From contig JANFNE010000065.1 of NCBI GenBank assembly GCA_024867545.1, forward strand, positions 62,001-126,000: DNA of 64,000 nt, in the 5' to 3' direction. Positions 8,948-19,565 of the stretch are shown piece after piece (position 1 is the stretch's first letter; the number at the start of each line of letters is the position of its first letter). The notes under the pieces were generated by a model. That model saw nothing but the letters and a program-made list of their open reading frames with translations. It was not told the DNA's origin and ran no database searches. The DNA is from Phytopythium helicoides. Its lineage: Eukaryota > Oomycota > Peronosporomycetes > Pythiales > Pythiaceae. A program made the position numbers and the translations under genes.

Positions 8948-10639
8948 ATGGGTAATGACAAAATTGATCAGCCAGCCACAACATCCACTTCAACCAAAGA
9001 CATCAATAACCCAGCGGTTGGTGATCGATTCAGCGATGACGAAGAAGACGATGATGAAGAAGATGAAGCTTCTTCGTTGCTTGTTGAGTCACTTGATGGT
9101 GGAAAGGATACTGCCACATCTCTGGAGGGCATTCATCGCCGCGAAGCCGCAGCGAACGGTACAGTGAAAGACCCGATGGGACCAGAAACTGATGAATGCG
9201 AGTCCGAGTCACCAGTAAATGAAAGGCGAATGCAGCAACGGCAACAGCACCAGGGTAATTACTCGCCGGTCGCATTACACGGCCACGAGAAAGAGCGAGC
9301 AGCTCATCAAAGTAGCCAGCCACAAGCAAATACGGACTCGGACGCAGAAGAAGAACCACAAGAAATTATTCAAGTGGTTGATCATTCTCGACGAACGGCA
9401 GTGTCTTCGTCAGCTGCGAACCGACTCAACCGTCCGAAGAGTGCATCTACTTCAGGCGCACATCAAACAACTAGTCATCGTGACGTTCGCGATGAAGATG
9501 AACAGCACACAACAGCGACACGGGTGCGGTCAACCAACCATCACTCGTCCAGTAGCAACAACAACGGTCATCATCTCAACAATAACGACTTAACCTCTGG
9601 AGGTTCTGAGCATAGTGAGCGATGGGGCCACTCACGGGCTTCGCTGGCGTCTTCCTCAACATCTTCCTCGCGAGCTCACCAGCCGATTAACGTGCCTTCG
9701 ACATCCAATGTAGCGGCTCATTCACGAGTCAAGACCACACCAATCTCTGCTCGCGGTGCTACAGGCGGTATCGCACGAGCTTCGTCGTCTAACCAACTGA
9801 AAGACACCGCGGAGACGGACAAGAGCGATGCTGTCCGACACCCAGAGCGAGTGTCTACACACCGTTCTGGCGAGTCCTCGGGTTCTAGTGTGGCGACGAC
9901 GACACGAACAACACCTCGATCTTCAGCTGTTATTAACTCGTCGGCTTCATCGTCCGGGGCGTCTTCGCGTGTGGTAGCGGCGACCAAGAAAGAGACTCCA
10001 CTGCCTGAAGGGTGGATCAAGCGGACACACTCGAAGAGTGGTCGAGAGTATTACTACGACACAATGAACAAGGTCTCGTCATGGAAGCACCCATCCAAGA
10101 TTTTGGACAACATCTTTGGCACAACTCGCGTCCCCACATCAAATCGAACCAACAGTAGTAGCAACAACAACAGCAAGCAATCAACACCAACGTCCGCCGA
10201 ATCTTTGACACCAGAGTCAGCCGCATCTCGAGCGATTAATACCCGCCGCACATCACTCTCAAGTACTGCGTCAACATCTTCTGCATCTTCTGCATCGATG
10301 GCTGCCTCTGGATTATCCGCCTCGACAATGGCACTCCCGAAGGAATGGGCACGGCGTACGGACCCAAAGACCGGTCGCTTGTTTTACGTCAACCTGCTCA
10401 CCAACCGCTCATTTTCTCGACTCCCATCGTCAGTCACGTCAGCGATGCTGAATGCGAGCAAACAGCCTCAACAGCCTCAACAACAGCATCCACAGCAAAG
10501 CCAGCACCACGTGGACCAGCAAGGCAACAACGCAGCAAAGAAGATCATCGATATCAAAAAGAAGCTTACTGTTCCGCAGAGCCCTCAGTTTTCCCAAATG
10601 TCGTGGCAGCGCAAGCGGGTCCCTGGAAGCTTCGAGTGA
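8948..10639 (+). CDS. WW-domain protein, low-complexity Ser-rich (possible C-terminus of the MAPK protein)
   Basis: An open frame of 563 codons. It begins with an acidic stretch (DDEEDDDEED), continues with a long Ser/Thr/Asn/His-rich disordered region, then a clear WW domain near residues 357-390 (LPEGWIKRTHSKSG, YYYD, SSWKHP). A second, degenerate one (LPKEWARRTDPKTGRLFYVN) lacks the second Trp. It ends with a Gln-rich run and a basic tail. WW domains bind proline-rich or phospho-Ser/Thr-Pro ligands. The first ATG lies only about 60 bp after the last recognisable MAPK sequence, with no separate promoter visible, so it may be the C-terminal part of the kinase protein joined by one more frame break. 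It could also be a separate gene. Confidence 0.6.
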   Translation: MGNDKIDQPATTSTSTKDINNPAVGDRFSDDEEDDDEEDEASSLLVESLDGGKDTATSLEGIHRREAAANGTVKDPMGPETDECESESPVNERRMQQRQQHQGNYSPVALHGHEKERAAHQSSQPQANTDSDAEEEPQEIIQVVDHSRRTAVSSSAANRLNRPKSASTSGAHQTTSHRDVRDEDEQHTTATRVRSTNHHSSSSNNNGHHLNNNDLTSGGSEHSERWGHSRASLASSSTSSSRAHQPINVPSTSNVAAHSRVKTTPISARGATGGIARASSSNQLKDTAETDKSDAVRHPERVSTHRSGESSGSSVATTTRTTPRSSAVINSSASSSGASSRVVAATKKETPLPEGWIKRTHSKSGREYYYDTMNKVSSWKHPSKILDNIFGTTRVPTSNRTNSSSNNNSKQSTPTSAESLTPESAASRAINTRRTSLSSTASTSSASSASMAASGLSASTMALPKEWARRTDPKTGRLFYVNLLTNRSFSRLPSSVTSAMLNASKQPQQPQQQHPQQSQHHVDQQGNNAAKKIIDIKKKLTVPQSPQFSQMSWQRKRVPGSFE

Positions 10640-10774
10640 AACGAGCAACGTCAAGTGGTCATTGCTGACGGAGCTGGGATTTACGATAGTCAATATTACC
10701 CTTCACCGTTGAGAGCCAATACACCGCTTGTTACGCTCTTCATATGAACATACAGCTGCATTTGACTGATGGGT

Positions 10775-12551
10775 TTACAGCGAGTTCTCAACATTCGCGA
10801 TCGTGCGAGCTAGAATCTTGAGGGCGTCTTGCATATCGCTCAGCAAGCAATACTCGTTATCAGCGTGATACACCGTGCTCAAGCCAAAGCCGATCAGAAT
10901 GAGATCGAAGCCGGCGCGCTGGAGATCACGAACCAGGGGTAGACTTTTCATGTAAAAGCAGAGGTAGAATAAGTGCGGATGCGCTATCATGTTTGTTGCC
11001 CCATCACCAGACCCACCTTCCGCTGATAGAGAACGGCTTGGCTTCCCCCTTAACATGTTCAATTGCTTCGTAGAGTGCCCTGTGGTGGTATGATGGGAAT
11101 TTGTTAGGCGATCGAAACAGAACTTCGACTTGCCAAGTCGACGTCTCACTTGTAGCTGAGAGCCTCAAGCGAGCAAGCAATGCCTTCGAAGTAACTCGGC
11201 TCAAACTCAATTTGTAGATGCCCAGCAACCTTGCCTCCTGGCAGGACATACTTCGAGCTCGGACCACGCTCTCCTTCCAGGACAGACAGGTCTGCGTTCA
11301 AATCGTCGACGTAGGATTTCACCTTGGCGATCATCTTGTAGCAACAGCAACAAAAAGGTCAGCTATGCGACTTTCAGTTGGGCACAAAGTATGAGTGCAA
11401 AGCCACCTCTTGCATATCATAGAACGGCGACAGCCGAACGTCCCCAGTGATCTTGGCCCAAGGAGGACTAATAAGTAACGCAATCACATTCCGTTAGATG
11501 CAGTGAGCCGCTCAACGCTGAATTCCACAATTTCTTACATTTGGTTGAGACCACTCGGTGCCGATTCTGCTCTCGCGGGCTTCATGGTCGACGGACAAGC
11601 GTAGTTGTACGCCTTCTCCTCCTCGACGGGTCCAAAATCCGCGTAGAAGCGCTTCTGAAGCTCTGTCACAGCATCCATCGCGAGCTCAATCGCGTTGATG
11701 CCTTGGTTTGGCAGTCCACTGTGAAAGAGCTTGCCCGTGGCAGTCAGCGTCCATGCAATGACGCCAGCCGTGCCAATACGCGGCTGGCTGTTGGACGAGT
11801 CCGTCCAAATGACGGGGCCATCTTTGAGAAAGTCGAGTCGGCCCTTCTCCATCAGCGTCTCCACGCCCACACCAGGGATCTCGGTATTCTCCTCGGACGC
11901 GATCAGCACGCACACGACCAAGCTCTTGGTTCTCACCTTGCACTTTGCCAGCTCAATGAAGAGTTCTACATAGCAAACACCGTTAGTCGAATGCCCACGC
12001 GACAGCTACAGAAGGACCCCTCGTACGAGTCATGAGCGCGACGTGGCCGAGGCAGTCGGTCGTGCCTCGGCCATACAGCCGATCGCCCTCCACCACGAGT
12101 GAGAACGGGTTTCGCTCCCACGTCTCCGGGTCTGCTGGCACCACATCCATGTGGGAGCCCATGAAAGCGATCGTTGGTGGAGATTTCTTGCTGGACGCGT
12201 ACGCCGCGCGGTCCTCCGGGTCCTGGTACGTGATGATCACGTTCCCGCGGCCCTCGACGTACTCGACGCGCTCGACAGTCAGCGGGCCGCCGTTCTGCAC
12301 GCTGTAGGGAGAGAGCTCGGCCAGCACCAAGTCCGAGATAACATTTTCCCTCGGGATGAAGCCAATGCTCGGCGCATTCTGCACTTGGTCCTGTCATTAG
12401 CAAAGCCTTCGACCTCAGCAGCTCATCACCTTGAAGATCCTGGCGAGCAAAAACTCACCGCGACGCTAATGAACCTGCCGAGAAGGGCGACGTACGTCTC
12501 GGCGTCCAGCGTCAAGTCCCCGAGCGATGAGGCCGTTGAGGGGTCGGCCAT
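10775..12551 (-). CDS. Acetylornithine deacetylase, plant-type M20 family (copy 1)
   Basis: Seven exons, complement(join(10775..10943, 11017..11079, 11150..11334, 11407..11467, 11539..11965, 12027..12390, 12459..12551)), 453 aa, all phases consistent and no frame break. It is a zinc peptidase-fold deacylase resembling plant N-acetylornithine deacetylase: it would release acetate from N2-acetylornithine to give ornithine, though a dipeptidase role cannot be excluded. Metal and catalytic positions are visible in GSHMDVVPADP, YGRGTTDCLGH, ASEENTEIPGVGVE and VYHADNEYC. Lys-rich KLFHSGLPN marks the dimer/lid region. It is the most diverged of three tandem copies, for example SNSQPRIGTAG where the others have SDSQPCIGTAG. 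Confidence 0.85.
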
Positions 12552-12786
12552 GCTTGCAACCTCGAAGCTAGAATGGCCGCAAGCTCCTGCGAGTCTTGCA
12601 ACGATGTGCAGGATCGTACACTCATCTTGACGCGCTCAAGCTCATCATCTATGCACAGATGACACAGCTCTTGTCACTGCAGCATCGTGGAACGAGTAGC
12701 AAACAAATGACGCGGGTCAACAGCTCCGTGGAATTGGAGGAAGGCACAACATGCATGCTACAGAGGTCTCTGGCTGACGCAGTCGC

Positions 12787-14401
12787 TTAGGCCGAGGTGG
12801 TCTCGACGTTCTCGATGGTGCGCGCCAGGATCTTCATGGCGTTGGCCATGTCGCTGAGCAGGCAGTACTCGTTGTCGCCGTGGTAGACCGAGCTCTTGCC
12901 GAAGCCGATGAGCGTGAGGTCGAAGCCGCCGCGCTGGAGGTCGCGCACGAGCGGCAGGCTGCCGCTGATCGAGTACGGCTTGGCCTCGCCCAGCACGTCC
13001 GTGATGGCGCCGGCGAGCGACCTGCAGAAATGCAATCCGTTTGTTAGACTTGCCATGGTAATTGATGGTTTTTCAAGGGAACGCATCGTGCGTACTTGTA
13101 TCCGGTCGAGTCAAGCGAGCACGCGATACCCTCGTAGAAGTGCGGGTCGAACGTGATCTCGAGCTTGCCCTGCAGATTCTCGGCAGGCAGCGTGTACTTG
13201 GAGCTCGGGCCGCGCTTACCCTCGAGGGAGGTAATGTCCGCGTTCAGGTCGTCGACGTACGACTTGACCTTGGCAATCAGCTCCTTCATGTCGTAGAACG
13301 GCGACAGACGCACGTCACCCGAGATCTTGACCCACGGCGGGCTGCGCATAGCAAACCAGCATCAGTTCATGGGTCAACATCCAACCATAAAGAGAGAGAG
13401 ATACGCACATCTGGTTGAGGCCGTTCACCGACGACTCAATGCGCGCGGGCTTCATCGTCGACGGACACGAGAAGTTGTACTCCTTCTCCTGCTCCAGCGG
13501 CCCGAAGTCTTTGTAGAAGCGCTCCTGGATCTTGGTGAGCGCGTCCATGCCGAGCTCAATGCCGTTGATGCCGAGGTTCGGCAGGCCACTGTGGAACAGC
13601 TTGCCCGTCGCCTTGAGCGTCCAGGTAATGGCACCGGCCGTGCCAATGCACGGCTGGCTGTCCGAGCAGTCGACCCAGATGACGGGTCCGTTCTTGATGA
13701 AGTCGATCTTGCCGGACTCCATGAGCTTCTCGACGCCTACGCCGGGGATCTCGCTGTTCTCCTCCGACGCGATGAGCACGCAGACGACTTGCGTCTTGAG
13801 CGGCACCTGCTGCTTGGCCAGCTCCTTAAACAGCACTACCAGTATCAGGGTTAGCGTGGTCATAATCTCGGCGCCGCAGACGGGTAGCAGCAATCAACGT
13901 ACGCGTCATGAGCGCGACGTGTCCAAGGCAGTCGGTCGTGCCACGACCGTAGAGAACGTCTCCATCAACCTTGAGCTCGAACGGGTTGAAATCCCAGCTC
14001 TCCGGGTTCGCAGGGACCACGTCCATGTGCGAGCCCACGAGCGCGAACGTCTTGTTGCTGCCCTGCGACGCCGGGTGCGCGTACTTGATGATGACATTGC
14101 CGCGGCCCGCGACGTACTCGACGCGCTCGACGCTCAGCAGCCCGTCGTTCTTGGTCGAGAATGGCTCGAGCTCGGCCAGCACGAAGTCCGACACGAGGTT
14201 CTCCTGCGGGATGAGCCCCAGCCCCGGCGCGTTCTGCACCTTCTCCTGTTGGATCCAACCGCATCGAGCGCGTCAGCCGCCTGTGGCGCCGGGTTCTATC
14301 GACAGCGAGCGCAGGAGACGCACCGAGACGCTGATGAGCTTGCGCAGCAGCTCCACGAACGCGCTCTCGTCTAGCGCGAAGCCCTGCAGCGCCGACGCCA
14401 T
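12787..14401 (-). CDS. Acetylornithine deacetylase, plant-type M20 family (copy 2)
   Basis: Five exons, complement(join(12787..13021, 13096..13341, 13409..13835, 13903..14245, 14324..14401)), 442 aa, no frame break. The active-site segments are the same as in its neighbours: GSHMDVVPANP, YGRGTTDCLGH, ASEENSEIPGVGVE and YHGDNEYC. Compared with copy 1 it lacks the intron after the YDM segment (13 kb position about 13280) and the one in the SISGSLPLVRD segment. It is closer in sequence to copy 3 (shared SLPLVRDLQR and SVYHG). About 235 bp separate it from copy 1 on the same strand, and no gene lies between them. Confidence 0.85.
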
Positions 14402-14686
14402 CGCTCGTCCTGGTTGCTTGAGGGTCTCTGGTCGGATCGGGAAATGAAGAGGGTGGCTTGATTGCCAATAGACGTACCAAACGCGAGGCACGGGGAACCA
14501 CCGTGGAGGTACTGCTTCTGTAGACGAACGCCATAGACAAGGCACATTGTGTTGATGCTCGTGGACGCCTGACCTCCATTGGAATCGCCAGGTGGAATGC
14601 ACAGTCAATGCAACTCGTGTTCATCTCATCGCCTACAAAGATGCGAAGGTAGTCGTGAGCATGCGCTTAGCACGAAATGAGGCGGC

Positions 14687-16353
14687 TTATGCCGAGGCCT
14701 CGGCGTTCTCGATGGTGCGCGCCAGGATCTTCATGGCGTTGACCATGTCGCTGAGCAGGCAGTACTCGTTCTCGCCATGGTAGACCGAGCTCTTGCCGAA
14801 GCCCACGAGCGTGAGGTCATAGCCCGCACGCTGGAGGTCGCGCACGAGCGGCAGGCTGCCGCTGATCGAGAACGGCTTAGCTTCTCCGATGACGTCAGTG
14901 ATTGCCTTCGACAATGCCCTGCACGAGCCAAGACAGTAATGCATGAGATACCAGGTCTGTTGACAAGTGCAAAGAGCATGGACAGACATACTTGTAGCCG
15001 TTCGAGTCGAGCGAGCACGCGATGCCCTCAAAGTAGAGCGGGTCGAACGTGATCTCGAGCTTGCCCTCGCGATTCTCAGCTGGCAGCGTGTATTTGGAGC
15101 TCGGCCCGCGCTTTCCTTCCAGCGACGTGATATCCTTGTTGAGGTCGTCGACGTACGACTTGATCTTGGCGATCAGCTGCAGCAATTCAATGTCTGGTTA
15201 GGAAGGGATCCTCTTGCCAAGCCACTCGTTACAGTACGTACATCCTTCATGTCGTAGAACGGCGACAAACGAACGTCACCCGACACCTTGGCCCACGGTG
15301 GGCTGGAATAGAGAGATCGTCAGACGATTGCCCCCCGCGATCTCAACAGACATCATGGCACGTACATCTGGTTGAGACCGTTGACCGATGACTCGATGCG
15401 GGTCGGCTTCATCGTTGACGGACACGAGAAGTTGTACTCCTTCTCCTTCTCGACAGGTCCAAAGTCCTTGTAGAAGCGCTCCTGGATCTTCGTAATGGCA
15501 TCCATGACCAACTCAATACCATTGATGCCAAGGTTTGGCAGGCCGCTGTGGAACAGCTTGCCCGTCGCCTTGAGCGACCACGTGGTGACGCCTGCAGTGC
15601 CGATGCACGGCTGGCTGTCGGAGCAGTCGACCCAGATGACGGGTCCGTTCTTGATGAAGTCGATCTTGCCCGACTTCATGAGCGGTTCAACGCCCACACC
15701 CTCGATCTCCGTGTTCTCCTCCGACGCGATGAGCACGCAGACGACCTGCGCCTTGGTCGGAACCTTGCGCACCGCCAGCTCCTTGAACAGCACTGCAATA
15801 CACAAGGAATGTCAGCAAGCGAACGCTATGCTCTCCCTCACTCTCCTCATTGGAGCCGTACGCGTCATCAGCGCGACGTGGCCGAGGCAGTCGGTCGTGC
15901 CACGGCCGTAGAGGAAGTCTCCATCGACCGTGAGCTGGAACGGGTCGCGCGCCCAGCCCTCGGGGTTGGCAGGTACGACGTCCATGTGCGAGCCGATGAA
16001 CGCGACAGTCTTGTCGCTCGCGGCCTCGGGCGGCGCGTACTTGATGATGACATTGCCGCGGCCCGCGACGAACTCGACGCGCTCGATGCTCAAGTATCCG
16101 CCGTTGGCCGTCGAGAAGGGCTCGAGCTCGGCCAGCACGAAGTCCGACACGAGGTTCTCCTGCGGCACGAGCCCGATGCTCGGCGCGTTCTGCACCTTCT
16201 CCTGTGGACAGCAGGATGCGTCTGGAGGTCAGAGTCGCACCGCCGGAGAGCTGAGAACAGCGCGCTCGTGCCACGCACCGCCACGCTGATGAGCTTGCGC
16301 AGCAGCTCGACGTACGCCGCCTCGTCCAGCGCCAACTGCTGCAGTGCCGACAT
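14687..16353 (-). CDS. Acetylornithine deacetylase, plant-type M20 family (copy 3)
   Basis: Six exons, complement(join(14687..14918, 14992..15176, 15242..15302, 15366..15792, 15862..16201, 16279..16353)), 439 aa, no frame break. Active-site segments: GSHMDVVPANP, YGRGTTDCLGH, ASEENTEIEGVGVE and YHGENEYC. It keeps the intron after YDMKD that copy 2 lost (61-nt exon, the same size as in copy 1) but lacks copy 1's last intron. The 427-nt exon is identical in length in all three copies. No targeting peptide is obvious, so a cytosolic location is assumed. It lies 302 bp from the left NmrA-family gene. Confidence 0.85.
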
Positions 16354-16464
16354 GTTGACCCGCTTCTCTGCTACTTCGGAGCTCGTGGGAAAGTGGGGGT
16401 ACACTCATACTGGTACACAAAGATATCAAGTGTACCAACACGAATACCCGGGAGTCAAAACTTG

Positions 16465-17640
16465 GGGCAAAGCCGACGCGACCAGTGGAAAAAGCATGGT
16501 CCGATCCCAATCATATCGCACTCGAGTGCGCCACGAAGCACTCCACAATGCTGCGATAGATTGGCATCATCATGTTTGCCCTCGGCGATAACGTACACGC
16601 TCATGCATCCTCAATCAAATCACACACACACGCACTCGACTACTACGTCGTCGCCCTACTCTGGCTTGGGGAACCAGTCCATGTACTTGGGCAAGTACTC
16701 ACGGAACCCCATGGGCTTGCGCCCAGTCAGCTGCTCCACCGCGTTCGTCGTCTGGCTCATGGACCCATTCGCAAGCATCTCGCCGCAGCACAGCAGGTCG
16801 CCGATGCAGAGCTTCATGGGGAGCTTGGAGAAGTCGCCGCCGTAGACGCTCGCCGGCAGTCCGCGGTCCAGCCACCACTTCTTGAGCTCCTCGTCCGGCA
16901 TGTCGACGTACTGCGCCTGGTAGCCCGTCTGCTCGCACATCCAGTGGAACACCTCCTCGTTCGTCACGGCCTCGGGACCCGTGATCTCGTACACCGTGTT
17001 GGGCTCACCCTTGCCCAGCAGCAGCGACGCAAACACGCGGCTGCAGTCCTCGCGCGCCACGTACGCTCCGGCCTTGCCGTGCGTGTTCACGAGCCACTTG
17101 TCGCCGCAGAACTTCCACGACGGTGCGAACAGCCACGGGATGTTGTCCATGTAGAGGTAGTTGCGCTGGATGCTGTACTGCAGACCGGACTTGAAGATGA
17201 TCTGCTCGATGGCGTGATGGTCGCGCGGCAGGAACGGAATGTCCTCGTCCTTGGCGTCGGCGGGAGCTCCCGCGCCAACGAACGACGTGTAGCAGACGCG
17301 CTTGACACCCACGGCCTTGGCGGCGTCACACACGTTCTGCGCCTGGTGGCGGCGGCCGTCGCCAAACAGCCACGTGGAGATGAAGGCGACAGCCTCGGCA
17401 CCGGCGAACACTTGCTTCAGCTGCTCGATGTCGTCGTAGTTGGCGGCGACGACCTGGGCACCGCGGCTCTCCCAGCGCTTGACGGCGTCCTGCGGGAGCG
17501 CCTCGAGCTTGTAGCTGGTGATGACGAGTTCGTCTTCGGGTGAGGCGATCTCGAACAGGTACTCGGCGGCGACGCTGCCGAGGTTTCCGTCGGCTCCGGT
17601 CAAGACGAACTTGGGCATGGTTGGCGGGTTGCTGGCGGAG
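16465..17640. repeat. Left arm of a ~1.2 kb inverted repeat
   Basis: Base-by-base comparison of the reverse complement with 18375-19565 shows near identity across the coding region. Recognisable identity continues for about 190 bp beyond the stop codon, through a shared tract containing GTACGTTATC and GGGCAAACATGATGATGCC. It fades near 16465. Upstream of the start only about 20 bp (AGCAACCCGCCAACCATG) match. Edges are approximate. Confidence 0.85.
16656..17618 (-). CDS. NmrA-family NAD(P)-binding protein, copy A
   Basis: Intronless, 320 aa, from ATG 17618. It starts MPKFVLTGADGNLGS, with the G-x-x-G-x-x-G dinucleotide loop of the atypical short-chain dehydrogenase (NmrA/QOR2-like) fold. Downstream segments STWLFGDG, YTSFVGAGAP, FKSGLQYSIQRNYLYMDN and YEITGPEAVT are typical of the NmrA / NAD(P)H:quinone-reductase-2 group. 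It is probably a cytosolic redox sensor or quinone reductase; the substrate is unknown. It differs from copy B at one residue, Ala183 here against Pro183. The long open frame on the opposite strand is a GC-rich shadow. Confidence 0.85.
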   Translation of the reverse strand: MPKFVLTGADGNLGSVAAEYLFEIASPEDELVITSYKLEALPQDAVKRWESRGAQVVAANYDDIEQLKQVFAGAEAVAFISTWLFGDGRRHQAQNVCDAAKAVGVKRVCYTSFVGAGAPADAKDEDIPFLPRDHHAIEQIIFKSGLQYSIQRNYLYMDNIPWLFAPSWKFCGDKWLVNTHGKAGAYVAREDCSRVFASLLLGKGEPNTVYEITGPEAVTNEEVFHWMCEQTGYQAQYVDMPDEELKKWWLDRGLPASVYGGDFSKLPMKLCIGDLLCCGEMLANGSMSQTTNAVEQLTGRKPMGFREYLPKYMDWFPKPE

Positions 17641-18374
17641 GAGTTGGCTTGGAGCTCAATGGAGCTGTGGATGCTTGTTCCTTCAGTCGATGCGAAGCAA
17701 ATTTGAAAGTGAGGATTGGATTGGAGTTGACTTTTTCTTCCTCATCTGGGAGCTTGGTGGGCCATGCGCTCTCTGGCATCTCTCGTGGGGAGGCATCAAT
17801 GGCATGGTCTAGCGCTCGATGTACACTGATCGGCACGCACGCCTTTCTTTCAAGTTGCGTGCACCGAGAAGTGGAGCGTTGCAGCTGGCGAGCGGAAAGA
17901 CACGCTAGCCCCTGTGTCAGTTTGCATAGTGTGGATATGCTTCCGCTGGTGAAACGTCTCGAGCTCTGCAATCCAGCCGTCGCAAGTGCGTATCTGTGCG
18001 GCAGCTCCAGGCCTGCTGCAGCTGTCTGATATGTGGTCCTGCGACGTGGATCACCGCAGCGTTGAGATGGCACTTCAACTCTCGAGATTGCGCGCCAAGC
18101 ACCAATTGACTATCAGCGCGTGGCTATCCTCAGGCATGTCTCCGTCCCGCAATCCGTGAATCACCATCATCCGATGACCACGTAGCGTCCTCGTGCCGTA
18201 ACCATGCAACCAATTCTCCTCTGGAGCTTCTATCTAGAGAACACTTCAACCACGCATCTCGTCAATCCTCCAAGAGCGCCATGAACGAATCCAGAGCAGC
18301 ACAAACTCGCAACAACTGAGCTACACAAAGCAATTTGCAATCTTCGCACCAAAACTACAAGCGCCCGAATCCAG
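17641..18374. other. Spacer between inverted NmrA-family genes (divergent promoter region)
   Basis: About 730 bp with no convincing coding sequence. The two genes are transcribed outward from it, so both promoters lie here, but apart from the last ~20 bp before each ATG the two halves are not similar. No inner terminal repeat or transposon signature is seen. Confidence 0.5.
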
Positions 18375-19565
18375 CTCCTCGGTTAGCAACCCGCCAACCA
18401 TGCCCAAGTTCGTCTTGACCGGAGCCGACGGAAACCTCGGCAGCGTCGCCGCCGAGTACCTGTTCGAGATCGCCTCACCCGAAGACGAACTCGTCATCAC
18501 CAGCTACAAGCTCGAGGCGCTCCCGCAGGACGCCGTCAAGCGTTGGGAGAGCCGCGGTGCCCAGGTCGTCGCCGCCAACTACGACGACATCGAGCAGCTG
18601 AAGCAAGTGTTCGCCGGTGCCGAGGCAGTCGCCTTCATCTCCACGTGGCTGTTTGGCGACGGCCGCCGCCACCAGGCGCAGAACGTGTGTGACGCCGCCA
18701 AGGCTGTGGGTGTCAAGCGCGTCTGCTACACGTCGTTCGTCGGCGCGGGAGCTCCCGCCGACGCCAAGGACGAGGACATTCCGTTCCTGCCGCGCGACCA
18801 CCACGCCATCGAACAGATCATCTTCAAGTCCGGTCTGCAGTACAGCATCCAGCGCAACTATCTCTACATGGACAACATCCCGTGGCTGTTCGCACCGTCG
18901 TGGAAGTTCTGCGGCGACAAGTGGCTCGTGAACACGCACGGCAAGCCCGGCGCGTACGTGGCGCGAGAAGACTGCAGCCGCGTGTTTGCGTCGCTGCTGC
19001 TGGGCAAGGGTGAGCCCAACACGGTGTACGAGATCACGGGTCCCGAGGCCGTGACGAACGAGGAGGTGTTCCACTGGATGTGCGAGCAGACGGGCTACCA
19101 GGCGCAGTACGTCGACATGCCGGACGAGGAGCTCAAGAAGTGGTGGCTGGACCGCGGACTGCCGGCGAGCGTCTACGGCGGCGACTTCTCCAAGCTCCCC
19201 ATGAAGCTCTGCATCGGCGACCTGCTGTGCTGCGGCGAGATGCTCGCGAACGGGTCCATGAGCCAGACGACGAACGCGGTGGAGCAGCTGACAGGACGCA
19301 AGCCCATGGGGTTCCGCGAGTACTTGCCCAAGTACATGGACTGGTTCCCCAAGCCAGAGTAGGACGACGGCGTAGTCGTCGTAGTCGAGTGCGTGTGTTG
19401 TGTGCTTTGATTGAGGATGCAGGAGCGTGTACGTTATCACTGAGGGCAAACATGATGATGCCAAATCGATCGCAGCATTGTTGAAGTGGTTGTGGAGCAC
19501 CTTGTGGCGCACTCAAGTAGAGATCGGACCAAGGCTTTTCCACCGGTCGCGTCGGTTCTGCGCTC
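18375..19565. repeat. Right arm of a ~1.2 kb inverted repeat
   Basis: Partner of 16465-17640 in opposite orientation. It covers the whole copy-B gene and about 200 bp of 3' flank, where small indels start to accumulate (for example around 19375 and 19480). Edges are approximate. Confidence 0.85.
18400..19362 (+). CDS. NmrA-family NAD(P)-binding protein, copy B
   Basis: Intronless, 320 aa, from ATG 18400 to TAG. The protein matches copy A at every residue I compared except Pro183 (HGKPGAYVAR). The dinucleotide loop TGADGNLGS and the NmrA-type segments are intact. Scattered synonymous changes exist between the DNA copies, so the pair is a real duplication and not one sequence counted twice. 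Divergence upstream of the ATG means the two copies may be regulated differently. Confidence 0.85.
   Translation: MPKFVLTGADGNLGSVAAEYLFEIASPEDELVITSYKLEALPQDAVKRWESRGAQVVAANYDDIEQLKQVFAGAEAVAFISTWLFGDGRRHQAQNVCDAAKAVGVKRVCYTSFVGAGAPADAKDEDIPFLPRDHHAIEQIIFKSGLQYSIQRNYLYMDNIPWLFAPSWKFCGDKWLVNTHGKPGAYVAREDCSRVFASLLLGKGEPNTVYEITGPEAVTNEEVFHWMCEQTGYQAQYVDMPDEELKKWWLDRGLPASVYGGDFSKLPMKLCIGDLLCCGEMLANGSMSQTTNAVEQLTGRKPMGFREYLPKYMDWFPKPE

Noticed and set aside
13532..14374. Plus-strand open frames through the deacetylase array
   Set aside because: Antisense shadows of the three deacetylase genes, which have full motif and intron support.
16572..17543. 323-codon open frame opposite the left NmrA-family gene
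   Set aside because: Mirror of the coding strand with typical GC-rich shadow composition. The same frame appears opposite copy B, as expected from the duplicated sequence.
18475..19512. 345-codon open frame opposite the right NmrA-family gene
   Set aside because: Same shadow as above; no protein features, Arg/Val/His-rich.
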